In this document: piece by piece, positions 24,797 to 34,675 of the stretch
Position numbering within the stretch: the first letter of the stretch is position 1
How the letters are laid out: every line of letters begins with the position of its first letter
Source: Brockia lithotrophica
GTDB lineage: Bacteria > Bacillota > Bacilli > Thermicanales > DSM-22653
Assembly (NCBI RefSeq): GCF_003633725.1
Contig: NZ_RBIJ01000002.1
Coordinates: 183,539-247,538 of the forward strand
Length of the DNA stretch: 64,000 nucleotides
Direction: 5' to 3'
The notes under the pieces: model-generated
The model's input: only the letters and a program-made list of their open reading frames with translations
The model's database searches: none
What the model was told of the DNA's origin: nothing
Program-made: the position numbers and the translations under genes

Positions 24797-26020
24797 TCAC
24801 CTCGACGTGAGCCACGCTTCCGGGTGTGCCGTTGCCGCCACAACCTGAAGTGCGCGACGCGTCGCCGCCACGTCGTGGACGCGGAGGATGTGTGTACCTC
24901 GGGCGGCGGCGAGGACGGCGGCGGCAAGGCTCGCCTCCAGACGTTCTTCCACCGGGGCGCCCGTAACGGCTCCCAAAAAGCGCTTGCGGCTCGCGCCTAC
25001 GAGTACGGGATACCCCCAGGCGACGAGTTCCTCGAGGTCGCGGAGGAGCACGAGGTTGTCGGCGGTCGTCTTGCCGAACCCGAAACCGGGATCGACGATG
25101 ACTTGCTCTCGCCTTCCGCCCGCCTCGAGGAGGCGCTCGACGACCGCCGCGAGGTCGGCGATGACCTCCCGCATGGTGAGGGGGGCCTTCCGCCGTTCCT
25201 CTTCGGAAAAATCCAGCCGGTGCATGAGCACCACGGGTACCCTGCTGCGGACGACGAGGGGGAGCATCGCCGGATCGTCGGCCAAGGCGGAGACGTCGTT
25301 GATCACGTGTGCCCCGCAGGAGAGGGCGCGTTCGGCGACCGCGGCAGAACGCGTGTCTACGGAAATGGGCAGGGGGTAGTCCCGGAGGGCGCAAAGGACG
25401 GGTTCGAGCCTCCGCCACTGTTCTTCGGGGTCGACCGGCGCAGATCCAGGACGCGTAGACTCCGCCCCGATGTCCAGGAGGTCGGCCCCTTCTTCGGCGA
25501 TCTCCCACGCCCGCCGTAAGGCGCTTTCCGGGGAAAAGTAACGCCCGCCGTCGGAAAAGGAATCCGGGGTGACGTTGAGGATTCCCATGAGGAGGGGGCG
25601 TTCGCCTACGACGAGAGGCGGCATCCCGTGCGGAAGGGGGATTTCCCGCCGGCCCGGCACACGCACGCCCTCTGCGAGCAAGTGCGCGAGTTCCGCAAGC
25701 CCGAAGGGTTGGGCCCTCAACTTGCGAAGAAACGGCGTGAGGCGCTTGCGCGGAAGGAGGAGAAGGGCATCCGTGGTTTCGACGCGTAGCGCAGCTACCC
25801 CGCGGTGCACGGCAAGGTCTCCCCCGGCGGCAAGCGCCTCCTGCTTTAAGAGATTGGCCGCCTTGAGGGAAAGCCCTTCGATCCAGAAGAGGACGACCTC
25901 TCCCTTGGGAGCCATGAGGGCGACGCCCGAAGCGTCAGCCCCCGTGGCCCGGAGGTAGGCGCGCAGACGCTCCGGAGGGAGGGGCGGGAGGCGGCGGACG
26001 CGCGAAAAGTGCTTGGCCAT
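24797..26020 (-). CDS. folP: Dihydropteroate synthase with N-terminal extension
   Basis: The 407-aa protein joins p-aminobenzoate to the pterin pyrophosphate. The catalytic TIM barrel starts at about residue 142 (LLMGILNVTPDSFSDGG) and includes ESTRPG, SVDTRS, HVINDVSAL, DPGFGFGKT and GASRKRFLG. About 140 residues precede it, without a catalytic signature I recognise. The DHPS part alone is about 265 aa, so this is a long form. ATG 26020 has GAGGTGGGG upstream and lies 10 bases after coaX. The pabA/B/C genes that often precede folP in Bacilli are missing here. Confidence 0.92.
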   Translation of the reverse strand: MAKHFSRVRRLPPLPPERLRAYLRATGADASGVALMAPKGEVVLFWIEGLSLKAANLLKQEALAAGGDLAVHRGVAALRVETTDALLLLPRKRLTPFLRKLRAQPFGLAELAHLLAEGVRVPGRREIPLPHGMPPLVVGERPLLMGILNVTPDSFSDGGRYFSPESALRRAWEIAEEGADLLDIGAESTRPGSAPVDPEEQWRRLEPVLCALRDYPLPISVDTRSAAVAERALSCGAHVINDVSALADDPAMLPLVVRSRVPVVLMHRLDFSEEERRKAPLTMREVIADLAAVVERLLEAGGRREQVIVDPGFGFGKTTADNLVLLRDLEELVAWGYPVLVGASRKRFLGAVTGAPVEERLEASLAAAVLAAARGTHILRVHDVAATRRALQVVAATAHPEAWLTSR

Positions 26021-26030
26021 CTGCCCCACC

Positions 26031-26810
26031 TCAACCGTCGTGCATTCGGTTTTTGCGGTATACCGTCCAAAGGCCGTACAGGGTGAGTTCCGGATCGTAG
26101 AGGTCGATTTCTCGAGAAGCGCGGGCGAAGGGTTCGCCCAACCCACCCGTAGCGATGACCCGCGTCGAACTCGGTAGGAGTGCCTTGAGGTTCCGCAAGA
26201 TCCCTTCCACCTGGCCGAGCGTTCCGTAGAAGAGACCCGCCTGAAGGGCGTCCACGGTGTTCTTCCCCAGAGGGCTCGGAGGGGGTTCCAAGGCGACCTT
26301 GGGAAGTTTCGCCGTACGCGCAAAGAGGGCCTCCATCCCGATCTCGACGCCGGGGGCGATCACCCCACCCTCGTAGGCACCGTCCGCGCCGATTACGTCG
26401 AAGGTGGTTGCCGTGCCAAAATCCACGACGATGGCGGGGGCACCGTAGCGCTCGCGCGCGCCCACGGCGTTGGCCAGTCGGTCGGCCCCGAGTTCGCGTG
26501 GGTTGTCGATGCGGATGGGGATCCCTGTACGCACCCCGGGACCGAGAATGAGCGGATCGACATCGAACAGCACCCGAGCCGCCTCGCGCAGGGAGGACGT
26601 AAGGGGGGGGACGACGCTCCCCAAAACGACCCCTTCGACCTCTTCCGTGAGGTGTCCGACGCGCGCGAGGGCGTGGGTGAAGAGGACGACCCATTCGTCC
26701 GCCGTCCGCCGCGCATCGCTCGCAAAGCGGAAGACGTGCACGAGCTTCTCCCGGACAAAAAGCCCGGCCGTTACGTTCGTATTGCCTACGTCGAAGGCGA
26801 AGATGCTCAC
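26031..26810 (-). CDS. coaX: Type III pantothenate kinase
   Basis: The 259-aa kinase phosphorylates pantothenate, the first step of coenzyme A synthesis. The ASKHA-fold signatures FAFDVGNTNVTAGLF (phosphate 1), ELGADRLANAVGA, VDFGTATTFDVI and the late ATGGLGEPFA are present. GTG 26810 was chosen because GGGAGGGGG lies upstream; a start at 26831 would be less well placed. It lies between ftsH and folP, as in Bacilli, but hslO and cysK are missing from this interval. Confidence 0.94.
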   Translation of the reverse strand: MSIFAFDVGNTNVTAGLFVREKLVHVFRFASDARRTADEWVVLFTHALARVGHLTEEVEGVVLGSVVPPLTSSLREAARVLFDVDPLILGPGVRTGIPIRIDNPRELGADRLANAVGARERYGAPAIVVDFGTATTFDVIGADGAYEGGVIAPGVEIGMEALFARTAKLPKVALEPPPSPLGKNTVDALQAGLFYGTLGQVEGILRNLKALLPSSTRVIATGGLGEPFARASREIDLYDPELTLYGLWTVYRKNRMHDG

Positions 26811-26876
26811 GCGTTCCCCCTCCCAACGCAAAGGCGGGGCCTTTGCCTTTCATGCCCCGCGCGCCAGACGCCCACC

Positions 26877-28805
26877 CTACGCGCCGCTCCCGGTTCCGTC
26901 CGTTCCGTTCTCCCCCTCTACGATGACGCGCACCCCGTCTTCCGTGCGCTCTACCACGATCCGCCCGTCTTCCGTGCGCCCGCGTTCGAGAAGGGCCTTG
27001 ATCTCTTCCCCGGAAAGGGTCTCCACCTTGAGAAGCGCTTCCGCGATCGTCGTGAGCTGGTCGCGGTGGGTCGTGAGGAGCTCCTTGCAGCGTTCGTACT
27101 GCTCGCGGATGATCCGTTGAATTTCGAGGTCGATTTCGTACGCGATGGCGTCGGAGTAGTTCGGCTCTAAACCGAGGTCGCGGCCGAGAAACACCTCGCC
27201 GTGCCGACGGCCAAACTGGATGGGTCCGAGCTTTTCGCTCATCCCGTACTCCATGACCATGCTGCGCGCCAATTCCGTCGCGCGCTCGAAGTCGTTCTGC
27301 GCGCCCACGGAGACGTCGCCGAAGACGATCTCTTCTGCAACGCGCCCGGCGAGGAGCACGAGGAGACGCGCCTCGAGGTAGCTCTTCGTGGGGATGAAGA
27401 CGTCTTCCTTCGGCAAGGGCACGGCGTACCCTCCCGCCTGCCCTCGGGGGACGATGGTCACCTTGTGGACGATGTCTTCCGGCGAGGCGTAGTAGGCGGC
27501 GATGACGTGCCCTGCCTCGTGGTAGGCGATGTAGCGCTTTTCCCGCTCGCTGATCACCCGGCTCGTCTTGGCCGGTCCCGCGATCACGCGGTCGATCGCC
27601 TCGTCCACGTCCTGCATCGTGATCCTCCGCGCCCCCCGACGCGCCGCGAGGAGGGCCGCCTCGTTCAGGATGTTTTCGAGGTCGGCGCCGGTGAAACCGG
27701 GAGTCCGGCGGGCGATCGTCTTCAAATCCACGTCGTCGGCAAGGGGCTTGTTCCGCGCGTGCACCTTGAGGATCTCTTCCCGAGCCTTGACGTCGGGCCG
27801 ATGAACCGTGATCTGGCGGTCGAAACGGCCGGGACGGAGGAGGGCGGGGTCGAGGATGTCGGGACGGTTCGTCGCCGACATCACGATGATCCCTTCGTTG
27901 GGTTCAAACCCGTCCATCTCCACGAGGAGCTGGTTGAGCGTCTGTTCCCGTTCGTCGTGTCCGCCGCCGAGCCCGGCGCCACGCATGCGCCCTACAGCAT
28001 CGATCTCGTCGATGAAGACGATGCACGGGGCGTTTTTCTTTGCCGTCTCGAAGAGGTCGCGGACGCGGGCCGCACCGACACCTACGAACATCTCCACGAA
28101 GTCCGATCCGCTGATGGAGAAAAAGGGAACACCCGCCTCTCCGGCGACGGCGCGGGCGAGGAGGGTCTTCCCCGTGCCCGGCGGACCCACGAGGAGCACG
28201 CCTTTGGGAATGCGGGCGCCGAGCGCGGTGTACTTGCGCGGGTCCTTCAGGAAGTCGACGATTTCGGCAAGCTCTTGCTTTTCTTCGTCGGCACCGGCCA
28301 CGTCCTCGAAGGTCACCCGGCGCTTTTCGGGTTGGTACTGGCGGATGCGGGCACGCCCGAAGTTCATGATCCGCCCTCCGCCGCCTTGAGACTGGTTGAT
28401 CATGAAAAACACGAGGAAGAGGATGAGAAGGAGGGGGACAAAGGAAACGAGGACTTGGACCCAGTACCCCGTCTCCCGCGGCTTTTCTTGGTAGACCTTG
28501 AGCTTGCCCTCGTCGATTTTTTGGTCGATGAGCGTGTAGAGGTCTGCGGCAAACAGAGGAGCCCGGGTGGTGAACTTCTTTTTCCCCTGCTCGGCATCCT
28601 TGAGATCGCCTTCGATGTACAGGGCGCTTTGTCCCTCGACGGACAACCGGATGGATTCGACTTTATCTTGAAGGAGGTACTCGCGGAACTTGCTGTAGGG
28701 GATTTCCTCGGTGACCCGGCTTTGCCCGATGATGAGCTGGACAAGCCCTATGATCATGAGAACCAGGAGAACATAAAAAAAGGTATGGCGAAAGATCCGC
28801 GGCAT
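26877..28805 (-). CDS. ftsH: ATP-dependent membrane zinc protease FtsH
   Basis: The 642-aa membrane protease degrades membrane and regulatory proteins. It has two membrane segments (about 6-27 and 114-136) flanking an extracytoplasmic domain, an AAA domain with Walker A GPPGTGKT at 207-214 and the second region of homology [20 protein letters not shown], and the HEAGH zinc site at 428-432. The C-terminal 30 residues are acidic and Gly-rich. AGGAGGAG precedes ATG 28805. It follows hpt, matching the conserved tilS-hpt-ftsH order. Confidence 0.97.
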   Translation of the reverse strand: MPRIFRHTFFYVLLVLMIIGLVQLIIGQSRVTEEIPYSKFREYLLQDKVESIRLSVEGQSALYIEGDLKDAEQGKKKFTTRAPLFAADLYTLIDQKIDEGKLKVYQEKPRETGYWVQVLVSFVPLLLILFLVFFMINQSQGGGGRIMNFGRARIRQYQPEKRRVTFEDVAGADEEKQELAEIVDFLKDPRKYTALGARIPKGVLLVGPPGTGKTLLARAVAGEAGVPFFSISGSDFVEMFVGVGAARVRDLFETAKKNAPCIVFIDEIDAVGRMRGAGLGGGHDEREQTLNQLLVEMDGFEPNEGIIVMSATNRPDILDPALLRPGRFDRQITVHRPDVKAREEILKVHARNKPLADDVDLKTIARRTPGFTGADLENILNEAALLAARRGARRITMQDVDEAIDRVIAGPAKTSRVISEREKRYIAYHEAGHVIAAYYASPEDIVHKVTIVPRGQAGGYAVPLPKEDVFIPTKSYLEARLLVLLAGRVAEEIVFGDVSVGAQNDFERATELARSMVMEYGMSEKLGPIQFGRRHGEVFLGRDLGLEPNYSDAIAYEIDLEIQRIIREQYERCKELLTTHRDQLTTIAEALLKVETLSGEEIKALLERGRTEDGRIVVERTEDGVRVIVEGENGTDGTGSGA

Positions 28806-28894
28806 ACGGTCACTCCTCCTAGGATCCCCCGGGGTTCAAGTTATTTTAGCATACCCCCCGAATGAGGCAAAGCGCTGGAGCGCCGCGCGGGCGC

Positions 28895-29449
28895 CTACCG
28901 CTGTTCCGCGTACACGCGGGATTTCAGAATCCCGACAAAGGGGAGGTTGCGGTACCGCTCCGCGTAGTCGAGGCCGTACCCGACGAGAAACTCGTCCGGA
29001 GCGGTAAAGCCCACAAGGTCGGGGACGAGGTCCACTTTGCGGCGCGCCGGCTTGTCGAGGAGGGTGACGATCTTCAGGCTTTTGGGGTTTCGCCGCGCGA
29101 GGATGTCCACAAGGTAGCGAAGGGTGAGCCCCGTATCGATAATGTCCTCGACGAGAAGGACGTGCCGACCGGAAATGTCGTAGTCCAGATCTTTGAGGAT
29201 GCGAACCACGCCGGAAGAGCGCGTCGACGTGCCGTAACTCGAAACGACCATGTAGTCGATTTCCAAAGGTATGGGCATCTCGCGCGTGAGGTCGGCGAGA
29301 AAGTAGGAAGCGCCCTTGAGGATGCCGACGACGAGGGGGACCTCGTCGCGATACCACGAAGAGAGTTCTGCGCCGAGTTCCTTTACCCGACGGCGGATGT
29401 CTTCGGCCGAGTAGAGAACGGACTGGATGTCGTCTAAGAGCGATTCCAT
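28895..29449 (-). CDS. hpt: Hypoxanthine-guanine phosphoribosyltransferase
   Basis: The 184-aa enzyme salvages hypoxanthine and guanine with [14 protein letters not shown], the [10 protein letters not shown] loop, the PRPP motif [14 protein letters not shown] (about 97-110) and the late [20 protein letters not shown] are present. ATG 29449 matches the family N-terminus, but the only good ribosome-binding site (GGGAGGTGAA) is 21 bases away with a perfect hairpin between them; see the separate entry. The end of tilS overlaps this ribosome-binding region. Confidence 0.95.
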   Translation of the reverse strand: MESLLDDIQSVLYSAEDIRRRVKELGAELSSWYRDEVPLVVGILKGASYFLADLTREMPIPLEIDYMVVSSYGTSTRSSGVVRILKDLDYDISGRHVLLVEDIIDTGLTLRYLVDILARRNPKSLKIVTLLDKPARRKVDLVPDLVGFTAPDEFLVGYGLDYAERYRNLPFVGILKSRVYAEQR

Positions 29450-29480
29450 GGACAGGCCCGTAGGCGGGCCTTCACCTCCC
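29450..29480 (-). promoter_or_regulatory. hpt Shine-Dalgarno separated from the start codon by a hairpin
   Basis: Minus strand order: GGGAGGTGAA (29480..29471), then GGCCCG-CCTA-CGGGCC (29470..29455, 6-bp stem), then five bases, then ATG. With the stem folded, the ribosome-binding site sits at normal distance from the ATG. No alternative start lies at ordinary spacing. Confidence 0.65.
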
Positions 29481-30899
29481 GTTCCTGTGTGTGCAAAAGT
29501 GCCGCCAAAATCGCCGTACAAAGGGCGACGTACACCATCCGAGTTCGACCACGACCTCTTTCCCCGTTTCGATTTTCTTGGACGCCGGGGACGCCCCCGG
29601 CACCCACACGATTCGACCCCCTTGCTCGGCCACAGGCCAAACCCTTCGCAGGCGCGGAGGGACTCCCGCCGTCCGCAAAAGCTCGCGCACCTCTCGTGAA
29701 CCCCACGGCGTTTCGAGGCGATCGCCTGGGCGCCGCGATCGGAAAACGAGGGGCAGATCGGGGGTGAGAAAGAGGGTCGCGCGGCACGCTACCTCCCTTT
29801 CATCTTCGACCCCCGAGCCTTCGCCCGGATCCCGGATGCGAACGGAACACCCGAGGTGGGGAATCCGCGCGGTCCCTGGCCAATCGACCGCGGTGGCGAA
29901 TTCGTCCGCCCCCCCTTCGCGCACCCACAGGACGTATTCGCCTTGTCTCTCCACCGTTACGCCTCCCGGAAGGCTCGCGGCACGCCGCTTCCCCAGCACA
30001 ACCTCCGAGGTGGCACACACGTCTTCGTAGGCGAGGGACGTACGGCTCCCCCGGAGCTCCGACCAGGTCAGGCGGACCGCCCGGCGCAAAACGGGAAGGG
30101 GAAGGGTTGCGAGCACCGACCGGCGAACGAGAAGAAAGCTGGGGAAGGCGAAGAGGTGCTTCCGAAGGAATTCCCGCGCCGCCCCCTCCAAAAAGGCTTC
30201 GTCTTGTCGGAGTACGTTTGCAAGGCGGACGACGTGGTGCGCCGCCGACGGCGCAAGCTCCTCCACCAAAGGAAGGAAGAGATGGCGGATGCGGTTTCGG
30301 GCATACGTCAGAGATCGGTTCGACACGTCTTCCCGCCAAGGCACCCCGTGGCGACTGGCATAGGCTTCGATGGAGCGTCTGCGGACGGGGAGAAGGGGGC
30401 GAAGAAGGCGGGAACCGGACAACGGACGCACGATCGGGATTCCCCCGAGACCTCGAGGACCTGCCCCTCGAAAAAGGCGCAGGAAAAAGGTCTCCACCAC
30501 GTCGTCGAAGTTGTGCGCGGTGAGCACGGCTGTCGCCCGGACCTCGCGGGCTACGTACGCGAAGAGACCGTAGCGTAGGGCGCGAGCGGTTTCCTGGACG
30601 TTGCCGCCGGCGGGAAAAAAGGGAAGGGGGTACACGAAACACGGAACTCCCCACGCTTCGGCGACGGCGCGAACGAAGCGCGCGTCCTCTACGGCGGCAG
30701 CACCCCGAAGCCGATGGTCGACGTGAAGGCAGACGAGGCGTACGGGGATTGGCATGAGGAAGCGGAACAGGTGGAGGAGGGTCATGGAGTCTACTCCGCC
30801 GGAGACCGCGAGGAGGACCGTCTCATGCGGCGCGAGAAGCTGCTCTTCCCACAACCACGCCGGTACGGCCTCCGGTGCCCCGAGTTCTTCCCGCGGCAC
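29472..30899 (-). CDS. tilS: tRNA(Ile)-lysidine synthase
   Basis: The 475-aa enzyme attaches lysine to the wobble cytidine of the AUA-reading tRNA(Ile). The ATP-pyrophosphatase loop SGGVDS lies at 33-38, followed by [26 protein letters not shown] and the YARNRIRH motif, then the C-terminal TilS domains ending around [18 protein letters not shown] 30899 has a strong GGAGGAAGGG upstream and gives the family length; an in-frame ATG at 31043 would add 48 unconserved residues. A TATAAT hexamer lies upstream at 31047..31042. Confidence 0.93.
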   Translation of the reverse strand: MPREELGAPEAVPAWLWEEQLLAPHETVLLAVSGGVDSMTLLHLFRFLMPIPVRLVCLHVDHRLRGAAAVEDARFVRAVAEAWGVPCFVYPLPFFPAGGNVQETARALRYGLFAYVAREVRATAVLTAHNFDDVVETFFLRLFRGAGPRGLGGIPIVRPLSGSRLLRPLLPVRRRSIEAYASRHGVPWREDVSNRSLTYARNRIRHLFLPLVEELAPSAAHHVVRLANVLRQDEAFLEGAAREFLRKHLFAFPSFLLVRRSVLATLPLPVLRRAVRLTWSELRGSRTSLAYEDVCATSEVVLGKRRAASLPGGVTVERQGEYVLWVREGGADEFATAVDWPGTARIPHLGCSVRIRDPGEGSGVEDEREVACRATLFLTPDLPLVFRSRRPGDRLETPWGSREVRELLRTAGVPPRLRRVWPVAEQGGRIVWVPGASPASKKIETGKEVVVELGWCTSPFVRRFWRHFCTHRNGR

Positions 30900-31041
30900 G
30901 AGCCCTTCCTCCCCTCCGCGCGCCGTAAGCCGCCTGCAAGACGCGGATTTTCGGCCGCTCCAAAGAGGAGACGGACCGACAAACCCGTGCCCGCCCCATG
31001 GGAAACCCGCGTAAAGGGGGCGGCTGGGCCACTCTGGGAGC

Positions 31042-31047
31042 ATTATA
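31042..31047 (-). promoter_or_regulatory. Possible -10 element upstream of tilS
   Basis: A perfect TATAAT on the minus strand lies in the 217-base gap between spoIIE and tilS, about 145 bases before the GTG start. The -35 position (TGGAAG) is poor. Nothing else was recognised in the gap. Confidence 0.3.
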
Positions 31048-31116
31048 TCCCCTTTTCTCCTGCGCTTCCACGAATCTCGGGGCTCGCGCTCCCCGCGCGT
31101 CAATAATTGAGGAAGA

Positions 31117-33498
31117 TCACGATACGCCTTCCAGATGGTCGCGTACTTCCCGTGGGGAGAACACAGCCCAGGGAAGGCGGACCTCTTCGATGCGCGCCGC
31201 GACGACGGTCATGTCGTCCTTGGGCGAGAGCCCCGTAAACCGGATGGCCTTTTCCAAGATGAGGTCGGCGACGACGTGGGGGTCTTCGGCGTCGATGCGC
31301 GAAATCACCTGGCGAAACCACACGTCGCGGTCCTCTTCAGGCCGTGCCTCGTACACCCCGTCGCTCAAAAACACGAGGAGGTCACCGGGGAGGAGCTTGC
31401 GCACAAGCGGCTCCACGTGGACGTCGGGAAAGACCCCGACGGGCAAGCTCCTTCCCTCTAGGGTGAAGACGCGGTCTCCCCGGCGAATGAAGGTCGGCGG
31501 AGCCGCGACTTTGAGAAATTTCGCCTCTGCCGTGCGCAAGTCCACGAGGGCGAAGTCGAGGGTGGCAAAGCGCTCGCCGTCCGCCTGCAGGGCGAGGACG
31601 GTGTTCACGGTGCGAAGGGCAAAGTCTTCGGCGACGCCCACGGCGAGCGCCTCCCGCAGGAGGTCGACCGCCGTTTGCGACGCGAAGCGAGCTCGCTCTC
31701 CGTTCCCCATGCCGTCACTTAACCCCACGAGGTAGAGTTGCGGGGAAAGTTCCACGGCCAACGTGCTGTCCCCGCTCAACACCCCGCCTCCGGCTGCTGC
31801 CTGAACGACGCCCACTTCGACGTGATAGCGTTTCGTCGAGAGAAAGCGAGCTACGAGGAGCCCGCTGCCCTTCACCTCGAGCCCTCCTTTGGCAAGGGCG
31901 AGGGGTTCTCCGAGAAGACGCGAGAGCGTGGCGGTAAGCCCGGGAGAAACCTCGCCCAAGAGGGCGACGCGGACCTCCACGCGACCCGGTTCGTGGCGAA
32001 GGAGTTCGAGCGAATGCACGGGGTACCCTTCGCGTTCGAGGGCGCGGGCGAGTTCCTCCGCGCGCCGACGGAGGGGGCGCGGTTCGCGATCGAGCTCCCC
32101 GGCAAACCCGCCGAGGACAAGGGAAAGCCCGCTAAGGTATTCCGCGGCCCGTAGGCGCACCTCGAGAAAGCGGCGCTCCGTCTCCTCCTTGAGGCGTTCC
32201 TCTTCCCGCGCCTCTTCTAGGGCGCGACGCAGCTCGTCCACGTGAGGACAGCGGATGCGCCACGAGCGCAGGAGCTCTTCGTCGGCGGGGTTGCGGACGA
32301 ACGAGGCGAAGAAGCGATAGGTCTCTTCGAACTCCTTCTTCCAGCAGATCTCCCGGCGAAAGCACGTATGGCACACGCGCCGCGCGACGGCACCCACGAG
32401 GGCTTCTGTCTTCCGCTCCTCGGCATCCGCCGGACGCCCTTCGCCGAGCCGAATACCGATCCGCGCAAAGAGATCGGCAAATCGGCGAACCCGTTCCGCC
32501 GCGGCGGCGCGCACCTCCCGAAAACGCCGTTCTTCTTCTTCGAGGTACGAAGGGCTCCCCGGTACGAGGCGGGCGACGCTTCGCTCCGCCGCTTCGGGAA
32601 CGAGCCAGAAGAGCCCTACGGCCCAAAGGGAAGCGATCGTCGAGGACCAGAGCACGTCTGGGGTATCCCGGAAAAGGGTGAAGAGGGCCGCCCCGAGGAA
32701 AAACCCCAGGCTCGTTCCCGCCTTCCCGACGGGACGGAGGAGACCGCCGAGAAGGCCGGAAAACGCGAGGAGGCTGAGTTGATCGAGGTAGGCGAGATCG
32801 CCGAGGCCCATGACGAGTCCGAGGAGAACCCCGGTGGTGGCGCCGATCGTGGCTCCGCCCACGTGCGCAAGGAGGAGGAGAAAGCCGCGGCTTGCGACGT
32901 ACCCAAGGGAAATCCCGCCAACTTCTACTCCGAGCATGCCCGTAAGGAGAGAGCCGAGGACGATGAGGAAGGCAACGAGCTCCTCGTGGCTGACCGCAAA
33001 GCCGAAACTCCGGTGGACGAGGAGCGGCAACGCCTGCAAAAAGATGAACACGAGGGCGAAGGCGAGAAGGCCGTTTAAAAAGGCAAACGGCCACGCTTCG
33101 GCAAAGGAGTGCGAGACGAAGGCGCGAACCGCTCCGTCCGCTAGGACGACCGCTCCGGCGACGGCGAGGCCAAGGTAGGTAGGTGTGCTCCGGATGGACG
33201 CGGCCAATCCGTGATACGCGAGGAAAAACACAGGGAGGAAGGCGGCAAAGGAAGCCGCATGGGGGAGAGAGGACAAAAGCGCCCCCAAGCTGAGCGCAAA
33301 AAAGGCGAGCGGCCAACGCTCGCGCAGGGCGTGAAAGACCACGGCAAAGAAGGCAAACGGAAAGGGATATAGCTCCCCGAGCAAGGTTGCCCGCCCGAGG
33401 AAAAAGGACGTCGCGAAGAGGAGTGCCGAACGCCAGGGGAGCGCGCGAAACAGGCGCTGGGCGCGGGGGAGCGCCGTCGCCTCCACGAGCGTGCGCAT
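31117..33498 (-). CDS. spoIIE: Stage II sporulation protein E (membrane PP2C phosphatase)
   Basis: The 793-aa protein dephosphorylates SpoIIAA and so activates sigma F in the forespore. It has an N-terminal membrane region of about ten segments (roughly 25-310), a cytoplasmic central region (310-570), and a C-terminal PP2C/SpoIIE phosphatase domain with SPQLYLVGLSDGMGNGERA, FLSDGVYEARPE and KDDMTVVAARI metal-binding motifs. The length is close to the 827 aa of B. subtilis. ATG 33498 has GGGAGGG upstream. A promoter with unusually wide spacing precedes it. Confidence 0.96.
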   Translation of the reverse strand: MRTLVEATALPRAQRLFRALPWRSALLFATSFFLGRATLLGELYPFPFAFFAVVFHALRERWPLAFFALSLGALLSSLPHAASFAAFLPVFFLAYHGLAASIRSTPTYLGLAVAGAVVLADGAVRAFVSHSFAEAWPFAFLNGLLAFALVFIFLQALPLLVHRSFGFAVSHEELVAFLIVLGSLLTGMLGVEVGGISLGYVASRGFLLLLAHVGGATIGATTGVLLGLVMGLGDLAYLDQLSLLAFSGLLGGLLRPVGKAGTSLGFFLGAALFTLFRDTPDVLWSSTIASLWAVGLFWLVPEAAERSVARLVPGSPSYLEEEERRFREVRAAAAERVRRFADLFARIGIRLGEGRPADAEERKTEALVGAVARRVCHTCFRREICWKKEFEETYRFFASFVRNPADEELLRSWRIRCPHVDELRRALEEAREEERLKEETERRFLEVRLRAAEYLSGLSLVLGGFAGELDREPRPLRRRAEELARALEREGYPVHSLELLRHEPGRVEVRVALLGEVSPGLTATLSRLLGEPLALAKGGLEVKGSGLLVARFLSTKRYHVEVGVVQAAAGGGVLSGDSTLAVELSPQLYLVGLSDGMGNGERARFASQTAVDLLREALAVGVAEDFALRTVNTVLALQADGERFATLDFALVDLRTAEAKFLKVAAPPTFIRRGDRVFTLEGRSLPVGVFPDVHVEPLVRKLLPGDLLVFLSDGVYEARPEEDRDVWFRQVISRIDAEDPHVVADLILEKAIRFTGLSPKDDMTVVAARIEEVRLPWAVFSPREVRDHLEGVS

Positions 33499-33530
33499 GC
33501 CGAAACCCTCCCTCTCGCAGCTTGTCCCCC

Positions 33531-33564
33531 AGTATAGGGGGCGGAGGGAGGAAAGCGTGTTGAA
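33531..33564 (-). promoter_or_regulatory. Possible Spo0A-type promoter of spoIIE with wide spacer
   Basis: TTCAAC at 33564..33559 and TATACT at 33536..33531 are separated by 22 bases. B. subtilis spoIIE and spoIIG promoters are known to have 21-22 bp spacers and to need Spo0A. A Spo0A-box-like TGTCGGG lies upstream at 33596..33590. The match of the -35 and box is only fair. Confidence 0.45.
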
Positions 33565-33685
33565 GTCCGTCAAGGGAAACGATGTTTTTCCCGACACGGT
33601 CCTTCTCAAGGCTTCGCAGCTCGTTTTCATTCGGGAAGCGGCAGCGCCTTCGCTTGCGCCGGGCGATCTCCGCCAGGTCGGCCCT

Positions 33686-34675
33686 TTAGCCGTTTCGGCG
33701 CGGGAGAAATCCCATCCGTTCCCGGGCGAGGGCCAGGGTCACACGGGCCTTGGCCTCCGCCCGCTCTGCCCCCTCCGCCAGCAGGCGGTCGACTTCGCTG
33801 TCCAAAAGTTCGAGCGCGCGGTCGCGCAGCGGTTCGACGACGGAGACGATCGCCTCGGCTACGTCTTCTTTGAAGGTTTTGTAGCTCGCCCCCGCGTAGC
33901 GCGACTCGAGTTCGGGTATGGGTATCCCCGTAGAAAGGCTCATGAGGACGAGGAGGTTGGAGATCCCGGGCTTTTGTTCCGGATCGTAGCGAATTTCCTG
34001 CCCCGAATCCGTGGTCGCACGCCGAATCTTGCGGCGAATCACCTCCGGGGGATCGCTCAAGTTGATTCGGCTCGCATCGTTGGGGTTCGATTTGGACATT
34101 TTTTTCGTCGGGTCGTCGAGGGACATGATGCGTGCTCCGACAGGGGGGATGAGCGCCTCCGGTACGACAAAGGTCGGGCCGAAATCGCGGTTAAACCGCT
34201 CCGCGAGGTCGCGGGTGAGTTCAAGGTGCTGCTTTTGGTCCTCGCCCACCGGGACGTGCGTGGTTTGGTACAGAAGGATGTCCGCGGCCATGAGGGCGGG
34301 GTAGGTGAAAAGTCCCGCGGAAACCGTGTCCCTTCCCTCGCTTTTTTCCTTGAACTGCGTCATTCGCATGAGTTCCCCGAAGCGGACGACGCAGGTGAGA
34401 ATCCACGCGAGCTCCGCATGCGCGGGTACGTGCGACTGGACGAAAAGCACGGACTTCCGGGGATCCAGGCCGCTCGCCACGTAGTAACGCGCGACGTTCC
34501 GGGTTTGCGCGGCGAGGGCTGAAGGGTCGTGGGGAACGGTGACGGCGTGGAGGTCTACGATGCTGTAGTACGCCTCTTTTGCGACGTCTTGGAGGGCGAC
34601 GAAGTGACGGATCGCCCCGAAGTAGTTTCCCAAGGTGAGAGTACCGGTCGGCTGGACGCCCGAAAACACAATCAT
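33686..34675 (-). CDS. trpS: Tryptophanyl-tRNA synthetase
   Basis: The 329-aa class I synthetase charges tRNA(Trp). The N-terminus is the standard IVFSGVQPTGTLTLGNYFGA with TLGN (13-16) as its HIGH counterpart, and KMSKS lies at 192-196. The intermediate DLHAVTVPHDP and GEDQKQHLEL stretches are typical. ATG 34675 is fixed by the conserved N-terminus, but its strong ribosome-binding site lies 37 bases upstream behind a long hairpin. The gene lies between divIC and spoIIE, where B. subtilis has yabR; trpS normally lies elsewhere. Confidence 0.96.
   Translation of the reverse strand: MIVFSGVQPTGTLTLGNYFGAIRHFVALQDVAKEAYYSIVDLHAVTVPHDPSALAAQTRNVARYYVASGLDPRKSVLFVQSHVPAHAELAWILTCVVRFGELMRMTQFKEKSEGRDTVSAGLFTYPALMAADILLYQTTHVPVGEDQKQHLELTRDLAERFNRDFGPTFVVPEALIPPVGARIMSLDDPTKKMSKSNPNDASRINLSDPPEVIRRKIRRATTDSGQEIRYDPEQKPGISNLLVLMSLSTGIPIPELESRYAGASYKTFKEDVAEAIVSVVEPLRDRALELLDSEVDRLLAEGAERAEAKARVTLALARERMGFLPRRNG

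Noticed and set aside
26832..26876. GCGGGGC/GCCCCGC hairpin between ftsH and coaX as a terminator
   Set aside because: The loop is long and only CTTTG follows, so it is too weak to call.
30900..31116. A 48-residue N-terminal extension of TilS starting at ATG 31043
   Set aside because: The strong ribosome-binding site and the family N-terminus both point to GTG 30899. The extension is unconserved, and the ATG overlaps a TATAAT.
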